Shown here: in pieces, positions 1 through 5,811 of the stretch
Layout: every line of letters begins with the position of its first letter
How positions within the stretch are numbered: the first letter of the stretch is position 1
From: Campylobacteraceae bacterium
Lineage (GTDB): Bacteria > Campylobacterota > Campylobacteria > Campylobacterales > Sulfurovaceae
DNA length: 12,551 nt
NCBI GenBank assembly: GCA_027063105.1
Contig: JAMOSL010000079.1
Span: forward strand, 1-12,551
Direction of reading: 5' to 3'
Notes under the pieces: model-generated
What the model saw: the letters and a program-made list of their open reading frames with translations, nothing else
The model's database searches: none
Told to the model about the DNA's origin: nothing
Program-made: the position numbers and the translations under genes

Positions 1-246
1 GGAAAGAAGATATTAAAGATAGAACAGGTAGGATTAGCAAATATAATTTTGACCAATTATAATAATACAACTTTGCATAATGAGTTACTTCAGAATGATG
101 TTAATATAGAAAATTTAATCAATGAGTATAATAATATGGATTATAAAAAATTTGAAATAAAGTCTAAAGAGTTAAGAGCTTATTTGGAGTTTGGGAGTAG
201 TAAAAGAGTGTTGGAAATTTTAATAGAGGATAAGAGAAATTGTTAG
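1..246 (+). CDS. lpxB: Probable lipid-A-disaccharide synthase LpxB, C-terminal fragment
   Basis: The frame is open from the first base to a TAG stop, so this is the 3' end of a gene that begins outside the window; a TTG at 49 is not needed as a start. The 81 visible residues contain GLANIIL, then LHNELLQ, then a helical tail ending in KELRAYLEFGSSKRV. From memory this is the pattern at the C-terminus of LpxB, the glycosyltransferase (GT19 family) that joins UDP-2,3-diacylglucosamine to lipid X to make the lipid A disaccharide at the inner membrane: a conserved small-residue loop, then (P/N)ELLQ, then a helix of charged residues. The catalytic region is not in the window, so the assignment rests on the tail alone. 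Its stop codon lies inside the first codons of queH (7-nt overlap), suggesting the two are co-transcribed and translationally coupled. Another GT-B glycosyltransferase is the main alternative. Confidence 0.62.
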   Translation, partial: GKKILKIEQVGLANIILTNYNNTTLHNELLQNDVNIENLINEYNNMDYKKFEIKSKELRAYLEFGSSKRVLEILIEDKRNC

Positions 247-1334
247 TTCATATATGTTGTGCTGTTGATAGCCACTATTTTTTACAAAAGTTAAGAGATG
301 ATTATCCAGATGAAAATTTAATAGGATTCTTTTATGACCCAAATATTCAACCATATAGCGAATATCAACTTAGGCTTTTAGATGTTAAGAGAAGTTGTAA
401 ATTATTAAATATAGAGTTAATAGAGGGTGATTATGATGTTGAAGCTTGGTTAAAAATTGTTAAAGGATATGAGAAAGAGCCAGAAAAAGGTGCTAGATGT
501 TCAATATGTTTTGATAGAAGATTTGAAGTATCTGCTAAAAAAGCTAGTGAGATTCAAGCAACAAGATTTACCTCAACTCTCTTAACAAGTCCTAAGAAAT
601 CATTAACTCAACTTAAAAGAGCAGGGGATAAGCTTGGGGAAAAATATAATATAGAATTTATAGCTCCAGATTATAGAAAAGCATCTGGAACTCAAGAGCA
701 AAATATTTTAACTAAAAAAGATAATTTATATAGACAAGATTATTGTGGGTGTATCTATGGACTTACAATGCAGAGAGATTCACAAGATAAGTTGGCTGAT
801 GAGCTTATCTCGCCCATATCAAATCAGATACAACCTGAATCAATAGAAGAGAGGTTAGAGCTATATACAAAGAGATTAAAATGTGAAGAAGAAGATATAA
901 GCTATAGAATAATAAAACAGAGATTTTTAAATTGGAGGTTATTAAGTGGATTAGTTAAAGTGAGAGGAAAAATTATTACATCACATTTTTTACCATACTC
1001 TTCAATTAAAAGTAAATATACAAGAGGGAAGATAGATTATAATATAGATAAAATTTATTATATGAATAGAGATGAGGTAAGATTTATAGATTTAGATTAT
1101 TATAACACTTTAACAAATAGTAGTTATAACAATGTTAAAGAGTTAATGTTCTCTCCACCATTATTTGATATAGAATATAAAATAAGAGTAGAGATAGAAC
1201 CACTATCCTTTTCTACTAGTGCAATTATTGTTGTAGATAATATTCCAGATAAAAAGATAGAGATTCTGTTAGATAGTAAATTATATTTTGATGTTAGAGA
1301 GGTTTTAATCACCAACCTTCAGCAATATCAGTAA
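240..1334 (+). CDS. queH: Epoxyqueuosine reductase QueH, long form
   Basis: QueH reduces epoxyqueuosine to queuosine in the wobble position of GUN-anticodon tRNAs, replacing the unrelated cobalamin enzyme QueG. The family's metal-binding cysteines are visible: HICC at residues 4-7, CSIC at 87-90 in a GARCSIC context followed by FDRRF, and YCGC at 168-171 in the context YRQDYCGCIYGL. These hold a [4Fe-4S] cluster and an adjacent iron in characterised QueH. Residues about 1-180 are the QueH (DUF208) core. Residues about 185-364 are an extra region with no motif I recognise, making the protein longer than the 180-250 aa core enzymes; similar long forms occur in Campylobacterota as far as I recall. 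The start is forced: an in-frame TAA sits at 231-233 and the HICC motif is four residues in, leaving only TTG at 240. A GAGGA ribosome site lies at 226-230. The 3' end overlaps the opposing gene by 26 nt. Confidence 0.9.
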   Translation: MLVHICCAVDSHYFLQKLRDDYPDENLIGFFYDPNIQPYSEYQLRLLDVKRSCKLLNIELIEGDYDVEAWLKIVKGYEKEPEKGARCSICFDRRFEVSAKKASEIQATRFTSTLLTSPKKSLTQLKRAGDKLGEKYNIEFIAPDYRKASGTQEQNILTKKDNLYRQDYCGCIYGLTMQRDSQDKLADELISPISNQIQPESIEERLELYTKRLKCEEEDISYRIIKQRFLNWRLLSGLVKVRGKIITSHFLPYSSIKSKYTRGKIDYNIDKIYYMNRDEVRFIDLDYYNTLTNSSYNNVKELMFSPPLFDIEYKIRVEIEPLSFSTSAIIVVDNIPDKKIEILLDSKLYFDVREVLITNLQQYQ

Positions 1335-2103
1335 CATAATATCCATTAGCCCATCTCTGTTTTATCTCATCATTAAAATCAGACCAATCTCTAGCACTAA
1401 TATATCCTTGTTTTTGATAATGACTATTTTTGGCAAAAATTCCAATCCATCGACCATAACCATGCTCTAGTTTAGTCAATCTATAATCATCTTTCCATTT
1501 TTTATTAGTAGCTTCCATAAATTTATGGAACTTCTTACTATTTGTGAAAATTTGATTTGTGAATCCTGTACCTTTAGTGAATAGAGCAGTCCAATAACCT
1601 TTTCCGTGTTTAATATTGATGAGGTCATAACCAGCTTCCCATTTATCTCGAACCATCATATCAATATTTTCCCAACGTCTAACTTGTGTTATTGTTTGTT
1701 TCGTATAGCCACTCTCTTTAGCAAATATCACAACCCATTTGCCATCGCCGTACTCCATATTAATAATCTTAGAACCTTCAGATTTTTCAGATTTATACAA
1801 TTTAGTTAAAGCTTTCCAATTCTTAGCAGTTTTAATATAACTATTTTTATATTTTGTACCTTTGCTAAAAACACCAATCCAGAGTCCAGCTCCATGAGTT
1901 ATGGAAGTTATCTCATATCCCAAGTTTTTTCGACTTTTAATAACAGTTAGAAAGTCACGCCAAGCACCTCTTGTATCATAAGCTTGTGCTGTATAGCCTG
2001 TTCCTTTAGAAAAGAAAGCAACCCATTTATGATTAGCTGATTGTGCCGATATTGAAAACAATACGAATAGAATTGAAGAGAAAAGAAGATTTTTTAATCT
2101 CAT
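1309..2103 (-). CDS. Secreted protein of five 48-residue DUF7477-like repeats
   Basis: The N-terminus is a Sec signal peptide: MRLKNLL, a hydrophobic stretch at 6-19, then AQSA with probable cleavage after Ala23. The mature part is five repeats in perfect 48-residue register, each beginning with a Trp (27, 75, 123, 171, 219). The consensus is W(V/I)xxFxKGTxYxxQ, then a Trp- and Lys-rich helix, then GYxITxIxHGxG leading to the next Trp. The last unit ends at Trp264, three residues before the next repeat would begin. The pattern resembles, from memory, the DUF7477 repeats in the C-terminal region of plant MUT9-like kinases. No catalytic motif is visible, so a binding or structural role in the periplasm or outside the cell is the reasonable inference. 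The start is ATG with AAAGG eight bases upstream. It is last in the minus-strand block, 66 bp after the DUF2892 gene, and may have its own promoter. No terminator is visible at its end, which lies inside queH. Confidence 0.85.
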   Translation of the reverse strand: MRLKNLLFSSILFVLFSISAQSANHKWVAFFSKGTGYTAQAYDTRGAWRDFLTVIKSRKNLGYEITSITHGAGLWIGVFSKGTKYKNSYIKTAKNWKALTKLYKSEKSEGSKIINMEYGDGKWVVIFAKESGYTKQTITQVRRWENIDMMVRDKWEAGYDLINIKHGKGYWTALFTKGTGFTNQIFTNSKKFHKFMEATNKKWKDDYRLTKLEHGYGRWIGIFAKNSHYQKQGYISARDWSDFNDEIKQRWANGYYVTDIAEGW

Positions 2104-2169
2104 AGTATACCTTTATAGGAAAATAAATAATAATATGAGATTATTTTAGCATTATTTGTTAAAGTCTAA

Positions 2170-2349
2170 CTAAACATCGCATTTTTTAGTAATCATACAA
2201 GCAGGACAGAAGTTAGCCAATCCTGCAATAAGAGGAATAGCCCCAAGATAAAACCAAGGATTAGCACTATAAACACCGAATCCAATTAACCCCAATCCAA
2301 TAACAATTCTAACAGGTCTACAAATTTTTCTTAATTTATTAATATCCAT
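2170..2349 (-). CDS. Small DUF2892-type inner-membrane protein
   Basis: This 59-residue gene starts MDINKLRKICRPVRI and ends MITKKCDV. It contains two hydrophobic segments (about 14-29 and 31-45) separated by the short turn around SANPW, followed by LIAGLANFCPACMI. The pattern of RIxxGxxL, a central W, LGxxPLxxGLxNFCP and a final Cys pair matches the DUF2892 family of tiny two-helix membrane proteins, also found as the C-terminal part of the YgaP rhodanese. The family's function is largely unsettled; sulfur or thiol handling has been suggested because of its fusion to rhodanese. The paired cysteines (CPAC) and a third Cys near the end are visible here. The start ATG is preceded by AAAGGAT with good spacing. 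It lies 26 bp downstream of the APH-fold kinase and is probably the seventh cistron of the same transcript. Confidence 0.8.
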   Translation of the reverse strand: MDINKLRKICRPVRIVIGLGLIGFGVYSANPWFYLGAIPLIAGLANFCPACMITKKCDV

Positions 2350-2375
2350 TTTTTAATATCCTTTATTTTGTGAAA

Positions 2376-3164
2376 TTATAACTTTAATAACTTAAATTTA
2401 TCAATCAACTCTTGATAATCCCTATTATTAATATATCTTCTTGTAGCATAATACAATAACGCATACTGAAGATAAGGTTTAAATTCTGTATATGATTCTT
2501 GAAATTTATAAGATAAAAGTAAAGTTTTTAGTTTTTGATAATTTAAATTGACCTCATCATAGCACCAAGATATAGCCACAACAGCTAAATCAAATTTAAA
2601 ATCACCAACACAAGCATCAGAGAAGTCATATACTCCAGTAAGTTTATTATTTAAAAACTTAGCATTGTCTACAAATAAGTCACCATGAATAATCCCATCA
2701 TCTTTTAACTCTATCTCTATTTCATTAAAATATTTTAAAAGAGGTTCATGTTTACTTCTAATTATCATATCTAATACTATGTTTTTGCTAAATATTTTTA
2801 TATTATTATTGGAAAGATTTTTAGTTTTAGAATGCATAAGTTTCAAAAATTCTCCTATCTCTTTAATATTTTTCAAAGAAGGATTATATTTACTCTTGCC
2901 GTTTATTTGAGTATAAACTACAGCCTCTTTATTATTAATTATAAATCTATCTAAAACTTTAGGCACTCTGATAGAGCTTAATATATTTAATAATGTTATT
3001 TCATTATCTATAAGTGAATTCTTACTATTTTCAAAATATTTCACTACATACTTATCATCTAAGAGATATACACTATCACAAACCCCATCAGTTGTAGGTG
3101 TAAGTATAAAATTATGATATTTTGATGGAAGTTGAGTTATATCTATTATTCTTTTAATTCCCAT
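2376..3164 (-). CDS. APH-fold phosphotransferase, homoserine-kinase-II-like
   Basis: This is a small-molecule kinase of the aminoglycoside phosphotransferase/choline kinase superfamily. Visible kinase landmarks are VVKYF with the ATP-binding Lys42, Glu55 in DNEITLL, the Brenner motif HGDLFVDN at 160-167 (catalytic Asp162, metal ligand Asn167), and the DFG-equivalent Asp180 in GVYDFSDA. Around these, LNNKLTGVYDF, DLAVVAISWC at 192-201 and YALLYYATRRY resemble type II homoserine kinase (ThrB2), which phosphorylates homoserine for threonine synthesis. At 262 aa it is shorter than the roughly 300-320 aa of that enzyme, so substrate identity is open; the superfamily also includes choline, methylthioribose and antibiotic kinases. 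No Shine-Dalgarno is visible at the ATG, but the start overlaps the end of the zinc-ribbon gene by 11 nt, so it is probably translated by coupling. I infer no functional tie to the chaperones beyond co-transcription. Confidence 0.8.
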   Translation of the reverse strand: MGIKRIIDITQLPSKYHNFILTPTTDGVCDSVYLLDDKYVVKYFENSKNSLIDNEITLLNILSSIRVPKVLDRFIINNKEAVVYTQINGKSKYNPSLKNIKEIGEFLKLMHSKTKNLSNNNIKIFSKNIVLDMIIRSKHEPLLKYFNEIEIELKDDGIIHGDLFVDNAKFLNNKLTGVYDFSDACVGDFKFDLAVVAISWCYDEVNLNYQKLKTLLLSYKFQESYTEFKPYLQYALLYYATRRYINNRDYQELIDKFKLLKL

Positions 3165-3312
3165 TAATTATAAGTTTTATTATTTTAAAAAAATTATCTT
3201 TTTTAGCATTATAGATAGATGCAAGATTACTCCTACATCTTCTACAATATAAATTATCATCCTTTAAAATATTATTTGCCTTGCATACAGGACACTTATA
3301 TTTAAATTCCAT
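3154..3312 (-). CDS. 52-residue zinc-ribbon protein coupled to the Hsp70 gene
   Basis: The predicted protein begins MEFKYKCPVCKANN, continues LYCRRCRSNLASIYN and ends KIIKLIINGN. Two CxxC knuckles (Cys7/Cys10 and Cys23/Cys26) separated by 12 residues form a classic zinc ribbon; the rest is a basic, mildly hydrophobic tail. Its ATG shares one base with the TAA stop of the Hsp70 gene (TAATG), a typical re-initiation junction, and its own stop lies 11 nt inside the next gene. Both junctions argue that it is a real gene despite its size. Zinc ribbons of this kind occur in rubredoxin-like, transcription and chaperone-associated proteins. Because the J protein here lacks the zinc domain of a full DnaJ, one possible reading is that this supplies a separate zinc module, but that is speculation. 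There is no family name I can assign. Confidence 0.72.
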   Translation of the reverse strand: MEFKYKCPVCKANNILKDDNLYCRRCRSNLASIYNAKKDNFFKIIKLIINGN

Positions 3313-4961
3313 TATATATCTTCTAAAAAGAATATTGTATCTATTATCTCCTCTTCAATAGGAGCTTTTTCATCGCTTGATACAGATAAAAACTTTTTCT
3401 TTAACTCTTTTAAATCCTCTTTATCTTCATCTAATATAGTATCATTTCCCAAAATAGTATTTATCTTCTCAATAATAATTTTATCATGCTGGGTTAAAAT
3501 ATCCATCTCTTCTATTTTAGAGTGTTTAGTTGATTTTGATATTTTAGTTTTAAACTCCCCCTCTATTATCTCATTGGTATGTATTTCTCTTCCTATAACA
3601 GATAACATTCCATCTTGATTTAGTCTAAAATCCACATCAATAGCTCCATCTGCAACAGGGTTTTCTACTTTTAAAAGCATCTCTCCTATTTTAATATTTG
3701 CATCAAGATTTTCCTCATTCTCTCCTTGATAAATATCAATCTCAAATGCTTCTTGATACCCTATTACTGCATAATATCTTGAAGTTTTAGTAGTGGGTAC
3801 AGGTGTATTTTTAAGTATAATTTTAGAGAATATTAACTCCATATCATAATCACCTTTTAATGTTGCAATTCCTAGAGAGTATGGTGTAATATCAACTAAA
3901 ATAGAGTCTGTATCAACTCCCTCTATCATTGCACCTTGTAAAATAGCACCAATAGAGACAGATTTATCTGGGTCTTCTATTAGAATAGCTAATTTCCCTG
4001 TTCTTTCCAAAATCTTATCTGTAATAGATGGAATTCTACTAGAACCTCCTGTTAGAATAATAGCTTCTAAATCATCTATATCATTATTTGACTCTTCCAA
4101 AGTTTCTAAAAGTAGGTCTATAGTTTTATCTATATCATCTTTTATTAACTCTTCAAACTCCTCTTTAGTTACCTCTACTTCTAAGTGTAATGCTTTTCCA
4201 TCTTTTTTAGCAAAAAATTTCTCATCTATATTTACACTATCTTCATTTGATAAAGCTATTTTTGTCTTCTCTGCTAGTTGATTGAGTTTAATCTCTAATT
4301 TCTTAGTTAGTTCTATATCAAAGCCACTCTTTTCCCAAATAAGATTAGCCAATTTTTTATCAAAATCATCTCCACCTAAATTATTATCTCCTGTGGTTGA
4401 AAGAACCTCTATCAATCCCTCTGAGTTTTCAATAATAGATATATCAAATGTACCACCACCTAAATCATAAACACCATAAAGAATATCTTCATCTCTATCT
4501 GCTCCATAGCTAATAGCAGCAGCAGTTGGCTCGTTGATAACCCTAAGTACTTCTAATCCTGCTAGTTTAACAGCTTGAGTAGTTGCATCTCTTTGGTTTT
4601 CATTAAAGTATGCAGGGACAGTAACTACACATCTATTATACTCTTCCCCCATCTCTTGTTCTGCACTCTCTTTAATTTTTTTGATAATAAAAGATGATAC
4701 CTCTTGGGGAGTAAATTCTTTACCATTTAGCGTAATACTCTCTTTTGAACCCATTAATCTTTTGATTGATATTGCTGTATTTTCATGAGCTATCATTGCC
4801 ATATTTTTGGCTTTAACTCCTACAATAACACCATCATTGCTCACATTAACAACCGATGGAAGTAAAAAATCTCCATCAAAAGAGATATGTTTTAATCCAT
4901 CTTCTGTATATACTGTTGCTACGCTATTTGTTGTCCCTAAATCTATTCCTATAATATCCAT
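3312..4961 (-). CDS. HscC-like Hsp70 chaperone with shortened C-terminus
   Basis: An ATP-dependent Hsp70. All nucleotide-binding landmarks are present: GIDLGTTNS (5-13), INEPTAAAISYG (142-153), DLGGGTFD (166-173), LTGGSSRIP (303-311) and SIGAILQGA (336-344). The interdomain linker is SILVD (353-357), followed by ITPYSLG; this and the overall length point to the HscC branch (about 556 aa in E. coli) and not to housekeeping DnaK (about 620-640 aa). The substrate-binding beta domain runs about 360-475. The helical lid (about 485-549) is short and ends in an acidic stretch, IDTIFFLEDI, not the DnaK EEV-type disordered tail. Arg140 and Asp357 correspond to DnaK Arg167 and Asp393, the residues that contact the J domain, so J-dependence should be retained. 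The ATG is preceded by AAAGG. The gene overlaps the GrpE-like gene by 13 nt. Clients are unknown. Confidence 0.93.
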   Translation of the reverse strand: MDIIGIDLGTTNSVATVYTEDGLKHISFDGDFLLPSVVNVSNDGVIVGVKAKNMAMIAHENTAISIKRLMGSKESITLNGKEFTPQEVSSFIIKKIKESAEQEMGEEYNRCVVTVPAYFNENQRDATTQAVKLAGLEVLRVINEPTAAAISYGADRDEDILYGVYDLGGGTFDISIIENSEGLIEVLSTTGDNNLGGDDFDKKLANLIWEKSGFDIELTKKLEIKLNQLAEKTKIALSNEDSVNIDEKFFAKKDGKALHLEVEVTKEEFEELIKDDIDKTIDLLLETLEESNNDIDDLEAIILTGGSSRIPSITDKILERTGKLAILIEDPDKSVSIGAILQGAMIEGVDTDSILVDITPYSLGIATLKGDYDMELIFSKIILKNTPVPTTKTSRYYAVIGYQEAFEIDIYQGENEENLDANIKIGEMLLKVENPVADGAIDVDFRLNQDGMLSVIGREIHTNEIIEGEFKTKISKSTKHSKIEEMDILTQHDKIIIEKINTILGNDTILDEDKEDLKELKKKFLSVSSDEKAPIEEEIIDTIFFLEDI

Positions 4962-5524
4962 CTATTTACCTTTACTTTTGCATAATTTAATAACTCATCT
5001 TTATATAAAAAACCATCTTCTAATATTTCTACTATAGTTGCATCGTCTATATCTTTATCTTCTATAACCTCTACGGCTTCATGAATATCAGGGTCAAACA
5101 CATCTCCTACTTTTGTACTTATTTGTAAATCTATACTTTTTAAAATATCTGTATAGAGAATATCTATAGATTTAAATCCATTTTCAAATGCACTAAATGC
5201 TCTATTAAACTTAGATACTCCAAATATAGAATTTTGTGGCATAGAACTTAAGGCATCTTTTGAGTTTTTAAGAAATGAATAAAATGATATAAAAGATTTT
5301 AGTTCATATTCACTCTGTTCTTTTTTAACTACTTCTAATCCAGTTTGCATCTGTTGTACTAATTTAGTAAGCTTTTTAAACTCACCTTTAATAACAATTA
5401 ACTCTTCTGCTATACTCTCATCTTTACTTTTTTCTTGTAAAAATTGTGATAACTCATTAATCTCTACACTATCCATTAAATCTATTTTATTACAAATATA
5501 CTCTTTTAATTCATCTTTTGTCAT
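4949..5524 (-). CDS. GrpE-like nucleotide exchange factor of the Hsp70 cassette
   Basis: GrpE releases ADP from Hsp70 and so restarts the chaperone cycle. The C-terminal beta domain signature is clear: VGDVFDPDIHEAV (139-151), then DDATIVEILEDGFLYKDELL and YAKVKV (181-186), the same order as in GrpE (FDPxxHEA, then TIxxVxxxGYxxxxxxLRxAxVxV). Before it lies a helical bundle (about 76-135, including FNRAFSAFENGF) and a long helix/coiled coil (about 38-75) with heptad-like Leu/Val/Ile spacing. The N-terminal 35 residues are another amphipathic segment unlike ordinary GrpE. The length (191 aa) is normal for the family. It lies between the J and Hsp70 genes, with a 4-nt ATGA overlap upstream and a 13-nt overlap downstream, so it is very likely the dedicated exchange factor for this Hsp70 and not the housekeeping GrpE, which normally sits with hrcA-dnaK. 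Confidence 0.88.
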   Translation of the reverse strand: MTKDELKEYICNKIDLMDSVEINELSQFLQEKSKDESIAEELIVIKGEFKKLTKLVQQMQTGLEVVKKEQSEYELKSFISFYSFLKNSKDALSSMPQNSIFGVSKFNRAFSAFENGFKSIDILYTDILKSIDLQISTKVGDVFDPDIHEAVEVIEDKDIDDATIVEILEDGFLYKDELLNYAKVKVNRWIL

Positions 5525-5811
5525 ATTTTAAATGGTACCTCAAATATATCTTTTAAATATTTACTGTTATCCTCTTTTTCACTCTCTTTTATATCAAGAG
5601 ATATATCTAATACAAATCTATTATCCTCTATCCCTTTTATAAAATACTCCTCATTACTCAAAAAATCATAAGCATCAGAGATAAGTGCAAACTGCTTTGG
5701 GTCTTTATCAGGAGAGTATTCCCTTATCGCTTTTCTATATGCTTTTTTAATATCTTTAAACTCAAAGTCTCCCTCTAAGCCTAAGATTTGATATGGGCTT
5801 TTCTTAATCAA
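5521..5811 (-). CDS. Minimal J-domain protein with SPD in place of HPD
   Basis: J domains stimulate ATP hydrolysis by their Hsp70. Residues 6-53 follow the fold: YQILGL opening helix I, FEFKDIKKAYRKAIREY as basic helix II, a loop, and DPKQFALISDAYDFLSN as helix III. The loop motif at 33-35 is Ser-Pro-Asp, at the exact numbering of HPD in E. coli DnaJ; the codon is TCT, more than one change away from His. Residues 54-96 are a short acidic tail ending FEVPFKI; there is no Gly/Phe region, zinc domain or client-binding domain. Degenerate loops of this kind (for example PPE) are, as I recall, found in the DjlB/DjlC-like J proteins that work with HscC. The start is TTG at 5811, supported by AAAGGA five bases upstream and a 4-nt TTGA overlap with the stop of the TPR-like gene. 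Confidence 0.87.
   Translation of the reverse strand: MIKKSPYQILGLEGDFEFKDIKKAYRKAIREYSPDKDPKQFALISDAYDFLSNEEYFIKGIEDNRFVLDISLDIKESEKEDNSKYLKDIFEVPFKI

Noticed and set aside
240..1334. A link between queH and the nuclease-helicase as a deazaguanine DNA-modification (Dpd-like) system
   Set aside because: QueH acts on tRNA queuosine, is coupled to an lpxB-like gene, and lies about 9 kb from the helicase with housekeeping genes between; no DpdA- or QueC/QueE-like gene is visible.
1124..1809. Frames at 1124-1315 (minus) and 1606-1809 (plus)
   Set aside because: Antisense to queH and to the 48-residue repeat gene; the genuine frames carry family motifs.
2104..2169. Possible promoter or terminator in the 66-bp gap before the secreted repeat protein
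   Set aside because: Several AT-rich hexamers resemble a -10 box but none stands out, and no hairpin with a T run is present.
3312..4961. The Hsp70 as the housekeeping DnaK
   Set aside because: It is about 75-90 residues too short, has an HscC-type linker region (ITPYSLG) and lacks the DnaK C-terminal tail; its GrpE and J partners are also non-standard.
4282..5037. Plus-strand frames at 4282-4470 and 4807-5037
   Set aside because: Antisense to the conserved ATPase-domain codons and start of the Hsp70; no recognisable protein and no ribosome site that matters.
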